From: Micavibrio sp.
Lineage (GTDB): Bacteria > Pseudomonadota > Alphaproteobacteria > Micavibrionales > Micavibrionaceae
DNA: 62,208 nt
Direction of reading: 5' to 3'
Assembly (NCBI GenBank): GCA_002687495.1
Contig: NZAJ01000060.1
Span: 1 to 62,208 of the forward strand
This document shows positions 7,942 through 15,090 of the stretch, piece by piece. The notes below the pieces were generated by a model. That model was not told the DNA's origin. It saw only the letters and a list, made by a program, of their open reading frames with translations, and did not search any database. How positions within the stretch are numbered: the first letter of the stretch is position 1; every line of letters starts with the position of its first letter. The position numbers and the translations under genes were made by a program.

Positions 7942-8235
7942 TTTTGAAATGTCGTGATGTCGACTAATTCCAGTTACTCGCCTACTGGTAGACGGCGATC
8001 TTAGCTTAATTGCTGCTCCTTTGAGCGTGATCGCAACATCACTTTTGCCTACTTAAATTACTATATGATCATTAATATGTCAATATAAAATTGTTATTGT
8101 TGTTATCGTCAAAAATGGCGTGCAAGATAGATGCGCTATATGCAGTATTTAACTAGGGGGTATTTTCTTTGCTAGGGGGGGCTTTAAAAGCGTTTATATA
8201 TAGGCGTGCAGAGCCTCTGATATTTTATACTTTAA
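7942..8235. other. Non-coding stretch between excisionase and attR
   Basis: No ORF is convincing here. It holds the upstream region of the excisionase gene, a CCAGT/ACTGG inverted pair (7970-7974 and 7984-7988) that might be a binding site, and a strongly AT-rich patch at about 8050-8100. Otherwise nothing is recognised. Confidence 0.4.
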
Positions 8236-8255
8236 GTGGGGATATGGTGGGGATT
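8236..8255 (+). repeat. Two GTGGGGA repeats near attR
   Basis: GTGGGGATATGGTGGGGATT holds two copies of the motif found five times beside attL. It lies about 20 bp from the tRNA-Gly 3' end. Probably right-arm integrase or excisionase sites. Confidence 0.55.
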
Positions 8256-8276
8256 AAAAAGCCGATGCTTGAAAAA

Positions 8277-8325
8277 TGGAGCGAGTGAAGGGATTCGAAC
8301 CCTCGACTTCAACCTTGGCAAGGTT
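8277..8325 (-). repeat. attR: tRNA-Gly 3' half
   Basis: A 49-bp perfect copy of 2364-2412, continuous here with the tRNA 5' half (8326-8351). It marks the right boundary of the integrative element. Confidence 0.92.
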
Positions 8326-8351
8326 GCGCTCTACCCCTGAGCTACACTCGC
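8277..8351 (-). tRNA. tRNA-Gly (anticodon GCC)
   Basis: A 75-nt cloverleaf on the minus strand: 7-bp acceptor stem (GCGAGTG/CACTCGC), D-loop with AGCTCAGGGGTAGAGC, anticodon loop CTTGCCAA with GCC, T-arm with GGTTCGAATCC, and an encoded CCA. It is the intact copy rebuilt after integration of the neighbouring element, which used its 3' half as attachment site. Confidence 0.95.
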
Positions 8352-8408
8352 GCCTTCAAAAGACTTGGTGATTTATAGCGGTTTTATTTTTGAAATCAAG
8401 AGAAAAAT

Positions 8409-8693
8409 TTAATAAAGCGCACCAACTTTAATTAAAGGCACTTTGTAAGCGAGTGGTTCTAGCCCTTCAAAGAGCGTAAAGACGGTGATATCCGGGCTTT
8501 TTTCTACTGGGATTGCGAGCTCTTCAGAGATTTCACATTCCATTAACTGATCATCTTGAGTGATGTTTTTATAAACAATTTGGAAGAGACGTTGCTCTCT
8601 GTAAAACTCTACACGTTTAATAACGTCCGGTAAGGGGGCATCACTGACTATCGTGATACGACCATCATTTAATATGCCTAGCTCGATATTCAT
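8409..8693 (-). CDS. Hypothetical protein
   Basis: 94 aa, not recognised. It is predominantly beta with no signal peptide or membrane segment; acidic residues are spread throughout. Its start overlaps the stop of the upstream gene in a TAATG junction, so the two are coupled. It may be a small conserved protein of this lineage; nothing points to a function. Confidence 0.55.
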   Translation of the reverse strand: MNIELGILNDGRITIVSDAPLPDVIKRVEFYREQRLFQIVYKNITQDDQLMECEISEELAIPVEKSPDITVFTLFEGLEPLAYKVPLIKVGALY

Positions 8694-9037
8694 TATGATG
8701 GCTCCGATGGTTTAGTGATTAAATCAGCAATCAAACTTGATTCTTTTGTCTCATAGCCTTGGCTAGCTATGCCATTAAATGCCGATGCGCCAATATTGTT
8801 CTGAGGTTCTCCATATGTCATTTTTAATGTATCTGTTAGAAGGGCTATAGGAGAGAGTGTCTCAGGATTATGCTCTATTTCTTCACGTAAGCTGGCAGGG
8901 TTTAAAATACTGCATGATGGCGGAAAGCCATTTTGTATGGATTTGATTTGATGAGGTCCTAATAAGTTATCGCACTGCGCCTCTTGCGCTTGGCGCAAGG
9001 TCTCTAGGTCCTGTTGTGAAGATGAATCCCCTACCAC
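8693..9037 (-). CDS. Hypothetical protein
   Basis: 114 aa, not recognised. It starts with a glutamine-rich helix (SSSQQDLETLRQAQEAQ); the rest looks poorly ordered, with two cysteines (QCDN, SCSI). Coupled to the following 94-aa gene by a 1-bp overlap. It could be a cytosolic accessory protein. The shared operon is the only functional clue. Confidence 0.5.
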   Translation of the reverse strand: MVGDSSSQQDLETLRQAQEAQCDNLLGPHQIKSIQNGFPPSCSILNPASLREEIEHNPETLSPIALLTDTLKMTYGEPQNNIGASAFNGIASQGYETKESSLIADLITKPSEPS

Positions 9038-9188
9038 GTTTATGTCCTGCTCTTACTGGTGCCACTATAAAATGGCTTTTCTTTTATTTTTATGCCTTCA
9101 TCATAAAGCCTAAACGTTAAAATTTTCTGTATTATGTTTAGTATTTTATATAAATCTATATTTTAGGCTTAAAGGATATGAGGAGTTT

Positions 9189-9713
9189 ATGATGATTGAG
9201 GTTCAAAATATAAATGAAGAGCCGCTGCCGACGACATCCGATGATTTATTCAAGGTGCTGAAATCATTGGATATTCACTATAAGCTTTATGAGCATGAGC
9301 CTGTTTTTACGGTTGCGGAAAGTGAAGCGTTAGACCGTGATATTGAGGGCACGCCGTGTAGAAATTTATTTGTCAGAGATAAGAAAAAGCGCTCTTTTTT
9401 GATCGTTGTTGCTAATGAAACGGCTGTTGATCTTAAAAAAACGCAAGATTTATTAGAGTGTGGGCGATTATCTTTTGGTTCGGCTGAGCGCTTGTGGCAG
9501 ATGCTGGGTATTAGGCCGGGATCGGTAAATCCTTTTACGGTGCTTAATGATGCTGAGCATAAAGTTCAGGTTGTTTTGGATGGCGTTATTATGCGCTCTA
9601 GCTTGATGAATGTGCATCCTATGGATAATGCGATGACGATCAGTTTGGCGCCTGAAGATTTAATGCGATTTTTGGAGCATAGTGGCCATGAGCCCATAGT
9701 GCTTGATTTTTAG
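9189..9713 (+). CDS. YbaK/ProX-family aminoacyl-tRNA deacylase
   Basis: A 174-aa YbaK/EbsC-fold protein. Such stand-alone editing domains hydrolyse mischarged aminoacyl-tRNA (Ala- or Cys-tRNA-Pro and similar) in trans in the cytoplasm. Typical elements are LYEHEPVFTVAES near residue 35, CRNLFVRDKKK near 60, and the later GSVNPFTVLND loop near 115. The layout matches the PrdX/ProXp type. The exact substrate cannot be read from the sequence. Confidence 0.85.
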   Translation: MMIEVQNINEEPLPTTSDDLFKVLKSLDIHYKLYEHEPVFTVAESEALDRDIEGTPCRNLFVRDKKKRSFLIVVANETAVDLKKTQDLLECGRLSFGSAERLWQMLGIRPGSVNPFTVLNDAEHKVQVVLDGVIMRSSLMNVHPMDNAMTISLAPEDLMRFLEHSGHEPIVLDF

Positions 9714-9776
9714 GTGTTGGGTAGTACATATGGGACATGTATTTTACATTTCATGTGCGAATAGAAGGAGCGCGTA

Positions 9777-10715
9777 ATGATTATAGGTGGTGGTGCAGGA
9801 AGTAACCCAGAGCAACAAGGTGGTGCTGACCAGCTGATATTTGATGCTGATGTTAATAATTTTGAAGGCGATGTTTTACGTGCTTCAATGGAAAAACCTA
9901 TTCTTGTTGATTTTTGGGCACCATGGTGCGGCCCTTGTAAGCAGCTTATGCCGATTCTTGAAAAAGTTGTTCAAGCTGCTGGCGGTAAGATTAAGCTCGC
10001 GAAAGTGAATTTGGATGAAAATCCAGAGCTTGCACAAGCATTACGTGTTCAGAGCGTTCCAACTGTGTTTGCGTTTTTTAAAGGCCAACCTGTTCACGCT
10101 TTTCAGGGGGTGCAGCCAGAAAGCCAAATTCAAGCTTTTATTGGTGAGCTGGTGAAAATGGCTGATGCCAATGCGCCTGAAGCTTTGAATATCCCTGAGA
10201 GCTTAAAAGCTGCAGAAGAAGCCCTTAAAGAGGGGCGCGTTGATGTTGCGCAAGCTATATATGGCGATATCTTAGAGCAAGATGAAGATAATGTTGCGGC
10301 TTATATTGGTATGATTAGAAGCTTTATTACTGATGGCACGCCTGAACATGCGCGTGAAATGTTAGAGCATGCACCAGAAGCTATTGCTAAGGCGCAAGCT
10401 TTTATTGAAGCAAAGCCAGCTTTGGAATTAGCGGCAAAAGACCAAGGCGATGAGAGTGAGCTTGCGCCATTATTGGCGGCTGTTGAAGCAAAGCCAGATG
10501 ATCAAGATGCTCGGCTGGTTCTTGCTGAAGCGCAATTTGGTGCGGGGCAAAAAGAGCAGGCGCTAGAAACGCTTTTAGGCAGTATTGCACAAGATCGCGA
10601 GTGGAATGAGCAAGCAGCGCGTAAGCAGCTCTTAGAGTTTTTTAAGGCGCTGGGGAATGCTGATCCTTTAACGGTGGCGTATAGAAAAAAACTTTCTACC
10701 CTTTTATTCTCTTAA
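9777..10715 (+). CDS. cnoX: Thioredoxin-TPR co-chaperone CnoX (YbbN)
   Basis: 312 aa. A thioredoxin domain (residues 20-130) with the redox pair C51/C54 in WCGPC is followed by a helical TPR-like C-terminal half (about 145-312). CnoX binds unfolding proteins during oxidative stress and hands them to chaperones. The intact WCGPC indicates a redox-active form, as in Caulobacter, unlike the E. coli protein. It is followed 21 bp later by a LON-domain protein and then Trm112, a common alphaproteobacterial trio. Confidence 0.9.
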   Translation: MIIGGGAGSNPEQQGGADQLIFDADVNNFEGDVLRASMEKPILVDFWAPWCGPCKQLMPILEKVVQAAGGKIKLAKVNLDENPELAQALRVQSVPTVFAFFKGQPVHAFQGVQPESQIQAFIGELVKMADANAPEALNIPESLKAAEEALKEGRVDVAQAIYGDILEQDEDNVAAYIGMIRSFITDGTPEHAREMLEHAPEAIAKAQAFIEAKPALELAAKDQGDESELAPLLAAVEAKPDDQDARLVLAEAQFGAGQKEQALETLLGSIAQDREWNEQAARKQLLEFFKALGNADPLTVAYRKKLSTLLFS

Positions 10716-10736
10716 ATCTAGTCTATATGACTTGTT

Positions 10737-11387
10737 ATGGAACATAATCCTTTTGCAGCAAGCTATAAAACATTGCCGGAAAATCTGCCGATTTTTCCGC
10801 TTGAAGGCGTTTTGCTTATGCCATTTGGACGATTGCCGCTCAATATATTTGAACCGCGCTATATGCAGATGGTTGAGGATGCTCTTAAGGGTGATCGATT
10901 AATTGGCATGATCCAACCTAAAAATAAAGACGAGCTTTATAATGTAGGATGCGTGGGTAAAATCGTTGAATTTTCAGAAACTGAGGATGGGCGTTATTTA
11001 ATCACTCTACAAGGATTGAGCCGCTTTGCTGTGGGTTCTGAATTACAAGTGGAGACACCCTACCGTCAGGTGCGTGCAGATTGGTCAGGATATAAAAGTG
11101 ACATAGAGCGTCAAAAATGCTTAGGCGTTGATCGTGAGCGTTTGTGCGGTCTTCTTTCTGCGTATTTTGAAAAAGAAGATATGAGCTGTGATTTTACAAA
11201 GTTTGATGATGCGGCGGATGGTAAGCTTATTACATGCTTGGCGATGGTTTGTCCTTTTGAACCAGCTGAAAAACAAGCGTTGCTAGAAAAAAACTGTTGT
11301 GTTGAGCGGGCACAATTATTTATGGATATGTTAGAGATCGCTGTGCGCAGCGGTTCAAATTCGCAAATTGATGCTAAGCCTCATTGA
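10737..11387 (+). CDS. LON peptidase substrate-binding-domain protein
   Basis: 216 aa with the Lon N-terminal (PUA-like) domain only. [20 protein letters not shown] and [12 protein letters not shown] are the family's hallmark near residues 18-50; no ATPase or Ser/Lys protease part is present. Such stand-alone domains are common in alphaproteobacteria and their substrate is unknown. It lies between cnoX and the Trm112 gene in a probable operon. Confidence 0.88.
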   Translation: MEHNPFAASYKTLPENLPIFPLEGVLLMPFGRLPLNIFEPRYMQMVEDALKGDRLIGMIQPKNKDELYNVGCVGKIVEFSETEDGRYLITLQGLSRFAVGSELQVETPYRQVRADWSGYKSDIERQKCLGVDRERLCGLLSAYFEKEDMSCDFTKFDDAADGKLITCLAMVCPFEPAEKQALLEKNCCVERAQLFMDMLEIAVRSGSNSQIDAKPH

Positions 11388-11409
11388 GGAAAGCAAGAAA
11401 GATAATGAT

Positions 11410-11580
11410 ATGAGCGCTATTGATCCTAAGATGCTAGAAATTTTGGTTTGCCCTTTAACGAAAACGACATTGCGTTATGAGGCACAAGCTCAAGAGCTTA
11501 TATCTGAACAAGCGCAATTGGCTTATCCTATTCGTGATGGTATTCCAATTATGCTCGTTGATGAAGCGCGAGAACTTTGA
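11410..11580 (+). CDS. Trm112-family zinc-ribbon-like protein (YcaR type)
   Basis: 56 aa from ATG 11410, where similarity to the family begins ([15 protein letters not shown]); an upstream TTG at 11368 would add 14 unrelated residues overlapping the previous gene. Trm112 proteins are small activators or scaffolds of methyltransferases. The C-terminal [12 protein letters not shown] is also typical. Only one of the usual zinc cysteines (VCPL) is present, as in many bacterial members. Confidence 0.85.
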   Translation: MSAIDPKMLEILVCPLTKTTLRYEAQAQELISEQAQLAYPIRDGIPIMLVDEAREL

Positions 11581-11634
11581 TCGTTTTATCATAAAAAGCT
11601 TGCGCGTTTTTCACTAATGGGTTTTATTGCCAGT

Positions 11635-11691
11635 ATGAGCATACAGTCAAGAACATTGCTGCTTCTTAACCTCCTCCTTATGCGCCCTTAA
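11635..11691 (+). CDS. leu operon leader peptide
   Basis: An 18-codon ORF encoding MSIQSRTLLLLNLLLMRP, with seven leucine codons, four and then three in a row. It lies 124 bp before leuA. Leucine-rich leader peptides couple ribosome stalling at low leucyl-tRNA to antitermination of leucine biosynthesis genes. The stop codon lies inside the left arm of the palindrome described next. Confidence 0.85.
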   Translation: MSIQSRTLLLLNLLLMRP

Positions 11692-11731
11692 GTGGGTATG
11701 AGGCGCTTATTATTGCGCTTACGCTTAAGGG
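11685..11731 (+). promoter_or_regulatory. Attenuator structure before leuA
   Basis: CCCTTAAG (11685-11692) pairs perfectly with CTTAAGGG (11724-11731); inner GGCGC/GCGCT segments can extend or compete. The arrangement, with the leader peptide's stop in the first arm, suggests alternative hairpins controlled by ribosome position. A classical uridine tract right after the hairpin is weak (TTTTT at about 11741). Confidence 0.55.
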
Positions 11732-11815
11732 ATAAACAAATTTTTCCAATATAATTGATAATTTAGGCAAGCTGCGTTAGAAAAACCGCGTGCTGATATT
11801 TTAGGAGATAAGGCT

Positions 11816-13405
11816 ATGAGCCGTGCATATGATTTAGTTAAGGCAGACCCAAACCGCGTTATTATATTTGATACAACGCTTCGCGATGGTGAACAATCGC
11901 CGGGTTGTTCAATGAATTTAGAAGAAAAGCTTAAAATGGCAGTGATGCTTGATGAGCTTGGTGTGGATGTTATTGAAGCAGGGTTTCCGATTGCGTCTCC
12001 GGGGGATTTTGAGGCGGTATCCGAGATTGCTAAAGTTGTGAAAAATGCCACTATTTGTGGATTATCTCGCGCGAAAGAAGCTGATATTGAAGCGGCTGGG
12101 CAAGCGATTAAAGCTGCAGAAAGCAAACGTATTCATACCTTTATTTCTACATCGCCACTACATATGAAATATAAGCTGAAAATGGGTGAGAACTCAGTGA
12201 TTGAGGCGATCCATGAGAGCGTAACATTTGCGCGGAAATTCACGGATGATGTGGAGTGGAGCGCGGAAGATGGAAGCCGCACGGAAGATGATTTTTTGTG
12301 CCAAGCTGTAGAGACAGCGATTGCAGCTGGTGCGCGCGTGATTAATATTCCTGATACTGTTGGTTATTCAGTGCCAGAAGAATATGCAGCGCAAATAAAG
12401 ATGCTCATGGAGCGCGTACCGAATATTGATCAAGCGATTATATCGACACATTGTCACAATGATTTAGGGCTAGCGGTCGCTAATTCTTTGGCTGGTGTTC
12501 AAGCTGGTGCGCGTCAGATTGAATGTACTATTAACGGTATTGGCGAGCGCGCTGGGAATGCGGCTTTAGAAGAAGTTGTTATGGCTATTCGCACGCGTGC
12601 GGATATGCTTCCTTATAAGAATAAGATTGAGACAACTAAAATAACAAAAACATCACGGACTTTGTCTGGGATTACAGGCTTTAATGTTCAGCCTAATAAA
12701 GCGATTGTTGGCGCGAATGCTTTTGCGCATGCAAGTGGTATTCACCAAGATGGGATGCTTAAGCATGCACAAACCTATGAGATTATGACACCAGAGAGCG
12801 TGGGTCTTAATGAAAGTAAGCTTGTCATGGCGAAGCATTCAGGGCGCGCGGCTTTTCGTTCTAAGCTTTCCGAATTAGGCTTTGAGCTGAGTGATGAGGC
12901 GCTTAATGATGCATTTGCTCGCTTTAAAAATCTAGCTGATCGTAAGAAAGAGATTTTTGAAGATGATTTAATTGCGCTTATTGAAGATGAGGTGGTGCGT
13001 AAGAATGAGGTTCTTAAATTTGTCTCGCTTCAGGTGCAGGCTGGTTCTAAAGGGCCGCAGATGGCTGATTTATGTTTAAAAGTAGAGGGCGTAGAGCAAA
13101 GCGCAAATGTTGAAGGCAATGGGCCTGTCGATGCTATTTTTAAAGCTATTCGAGCTATTTATGCGCATGAGGATGCTTCGCTTAAGCTATACCAAGTGCA
13201 CGCAGTGACTGGCGGTACGGATGCGCAGGCAGAAGTAACTGTGCGGTTGGAAGAAAACGGTAAGAGCGTAAACGGGCAAGGCGCGGATGCTGATACGTTG
13301 GTAGCGTCAGCGCGGGCTTACGTGAATGCACTCAATAAGCTTTTGATTAAGCGTAATAGCGTAAATCCGCAGACAGAAGATACAATTGATAAAGCCGCGA
13401 TTTAA
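11816..13405 (+). CDS. leuA: 2-isopropylmalate synthase
   Basis: 529 aa. Condenses acetyl-CoA with 2-oxoisovalerate in the first committed step of leucine synthesis. The catalytic TIM barrel (about 15-290) starts with FDTTLRDGEQSPG and carries the metal-binding HCHND near residue 210. The C-terminal LeuA regulatory domain (about 395-510) supplies leucine feedback. AGGAGA precedes the ATG. Expression is probably attenuated through the upstream leader peptide. A complete leucine route implies a non-obligate lifestyle. Confidence 0.96.
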   Translation: MSRAYDLVKADPNRVIIFDTTLRDGEQSPGCSMNLEEKLKMAVMLDELGVDVIEAGFPIASPGDFEAVSEIAKVVKNATICGLSRAKEADIEAAGQAIKAAESKRIHTFISTSPLHMKYKLKMGENSVIEAIHESVTFARKFTDDVEWSAEDGSRTEDDFLCQAVETAIAAGARVINIPDTVGYSVPEEYAAQIKMLMERVPNIDQAIISTHCHNDLGLAVANSLAGVQAGARQIECTINGIGERAGNAALEEVVMAIRTRADMLPYKNKIETTKITKTSRTLSGITGFNVQPNKAIVGANAFAHASGIHQDGMLKHAQTYEIMTPESVGLNESKLVMAKHSGRAAFRSKLSELGFELSDEALNDAFARFKNLADRKKEIFEDDLIALIEDEVVRKNEVLKFVSLQVQAGSKGPQMADLCLKVEGVEQSANVEGNGPVDAIFKAIRAIYAHEDASLKLYQVHAVTGGTDAQAEVTVRLEENGKSVNGQGADADTLVASARAYVNALNKLLIKRNSVNPQTEDTIDKAAI

Positions 13406-13516
13406 GCGCTTAATTGCCGTCATTTTTCTGTTTTAAGATGATGCTTGCATTATGGTGGATAAGTCTTTATAAATTGGGCGTTTCACAAAGAAGTTATTTG
13501 TAAAGGAAGCATATAG

Positions 13517-13909
13517 ATGGCACGCGTAACCGTTGAAGATTGTGTAGATAAAGTTGAAAACCGTTTTGAACTTGTGATGGTGGCTGCTCAGCGCGCTCGC
13601 AAAATCGGTTCAGGTGCAGCGCTCACAGTTGATCGTGATAATGATAAAAACCCAGTTGTTGCTCTGCGCGAAATTGCAGAAGAAACAGTTGAGGTTCCTA
13701 ACCTTAAAGAAGAACTTGTTCGCTCTCACCAGCGTATGGCTGCATATGAGGATGAAGAAGAAGATATTGATTTGATGGATGGCGAAGAGGAATGGGGTAC
13801 TATTGCTGCACGCCGTGAAAATGCTGGTATGTATGGTGACGAAGAGGTTGCTGATGATGATTCAGAGCCTTCACTAGAAGACCTTGCAGGTGGTCGTCCT
13901 GCTGAATAA
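13517..13909 (+). CDS. rpoZ: RNA polymerase omega subunit
   Basis: 130 aa. The N-terminal 60 residues carry the RpoZ signature ([19 protein letters not shown], then [14 protein letters not shown]). The C-terminal half is a long acidic extension, common in alphaproteobacteria. Omega helps fold the beta-prime subunit and binds ppGpp in many bacteria. The spoT/relA gene that often follows is not here; a terminator and a reductase gene follow instead. Confidence 0.93.
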   Translation: MARVTVEDCVDKVENRFELVMVAAQRARKIGSGAALTVDRDNDKNPVVALREIAEETVEVPNLKEELVRSHQRMAAYEDEEEDIDLMDGEEEWGTIAARRENAGMYGDEEVADDDSEPSLEDLAGGRPAE

Positions 13910-13960
13910 TCGTTTTAGCCTCTGTGGTTTGACTTTTATTAAATAAGCACAATATCTTAA

Positions 13961-13997
13961 GAAGCTGGCTTTGAAGAGGCCAGCTTTTTTATTTTTT
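13961..13997 (+). terminator. Rho-independent terminator after rpoZ
   Basis: AAGCTGGC and GCCAGCTT form an 8-bp stem around a 9-nt loop, followed by a T-rich run to about 13997. Confidence 0.85.
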
Positions 13998-14023
13998 AAT
14001 ATTACAGATTTAGGGAGCTTGAT

Positions 14024-15064
14024 GTGAAGTATCGTAAATTAGGGCTTACAGATATAGAGGTCAGTGTTATTTGTTTGGGTACTATGACTTGGGGGCGCCA
14101 GAATACTGAAAATGAAGGTCATGAGCAGATGGATTATGCTCTTGAGCATGGCGTGAATTTCTGGGATACGGCTGAAATGTATGCTGTGCCGCCTACGCCT
14201 GATACTTACGGGAAGACAGAGGAAATTATCGGGCGCTGGTTTGCGAAAAGCGGTAAACGTGAAGATGTAATTTTAGCGAGTAAAGTTGCTGGGCCAGGCA
14301 CGCCTTGGATTCGTGGCGGCGATTACAAGATTGATCGCAAGAATATTTTAGAGGCTGTTGAGGGGTCGCTGAAGCGTTTGCAAACAGATTATATCGATTT
14401 GTATCAACTACATTGGCCAAATCGTAGCTTTCCAGAGTTTAATAATGGCTGGGATTATGATGGTCAGTTTTCATCTATAGAGGTTGAAGAGAATTTTTTA
14501 GAAGTTTTGGAGACGATGGATGAGCTGATTAAGGCTGGAAAAATACGCCATATGGGGCTTTCTAATGAAACAGCATGGGGCGTTATGAAATGGATTGAGA
14601 TTTCCAAGCAGCGTAATCTGCCGCGCGTCGTTTCGATTCAGAATGAATATTCGCTTTTATGCCGTCGTTTTGAGCCTTCATTGCAGGAAGTATCTCAAGC
14701 TGAAGATTGTGGGCTTTTGGCCTGGTCGCCTTTGGCTACAGGCATGCTAAGCGGTAAATATGCAGGTGGGGCGCGCCCTAAAGGGAGCCGCTGGACTTTA
14801 TTGCCGGATGGAACATGGCGAGATAGTGCGCAAGCGCATGAAGCTGTGCAGGCTTATCAAGATATTGCTGATAAATATGGCCTTGATTTAACGCAAATGG
14901 CATTGGCTTTTGTTAATGATCGAGCATTTGTAACAGCGAATATCATAGGCGCGACTTCTATGGAGCAATTAAAAAGTAATATTGCTTCCATTGATGTTGA
15001 GCTATCAGATGAAGTTTTATCTGAGATTAAAGACGTATTTAAACGCTATCCACGTCCTTATTAA
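14024..15064 (+). CDS. Aldo/keto reductase (Tas-like)
   Basis: 346 aa; a GTG start with AGGGAG about 7 bp upstream. It is an NADPH-dependent (alpha/beta)8 reductase. The catalytic tetrad can be placed: D near 49 (FWDTAEMY), Y in EMYA, K in ASKVAG near 87, and H in LYQLHWP near 127. The inserts after TAEMYAVPP and the late LSGKYAGGARPKGSRW resemble E. coli Tas. The physiological substrate is unknown. Confidence 0.9.
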   Translation: MKYRKLGLTDIEVSVICLGTMTWGRQNTENEGHEQMDYALEHGVNFWDTAEMYAVPPTPDTYGKTEEIIGRWFAKSGKREDVILASKVAGPGTPWIRGGDYKIDRKNILEAVEGSLKRLQTDYIDLYQLHWPNRSFPEFNNGWDYDGQFSSIEVEENFLEVLETMDELIKAGKIRHMGLSNETAWGVMKWIEISKQRNLPRVVSIQNEYSLLCRRFEPSLQEVSQAEDCGLLAWSPLATGMLSGKYAGGARPKGSRWTLLPDGTWRDSAQAHEAVQAYQDIADKYGLDLTQMALAFVNDRAFVTANIIGATSMEQLKSNIASIDVELSDEVLSEIKDVFKRYPRPY

Positions 15065-15090
15065 TTTGAAAGGCGGGCTTGTTTGGTTTC

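Larger units (their letters stand above)
2364..8325. mobile_element. 5.9-kb integrative element in tRNA-Gly(GCC)
   Basis: Bounded by the 49-bp direct repeats at 2364-2412 and 8277-8325. Inside are a tyrosine integrase directly next to attL, an AlpA-type excisionase near attR, four consecutive small exported or membrane proteins, and a polymerase-like protein. GTGGGGA-type repeats occur near both ends. Its AT-rich short genes contrast with the housekeeping DNA either side. No capsid, terminase, relaxase or transposase gene is visible. It is therefore either a small genomic island, an integrated plasmid-like element or a phage satellite; the sequence does not decide which. Confidence 0.9.

Noticed and set aside
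7664-7957. 97-aa plus-strand reading frame
   Set aside because: It is antisense to the excisionase-like gene, which has a recognisable helix-turn-helix.
11725-12126. 133-aa minus-strand reading frame at the start of leuA
   Set aside because: Lies antisense to the attenuator and to conserved LeuA codons; composition is typical of a shadow frame.
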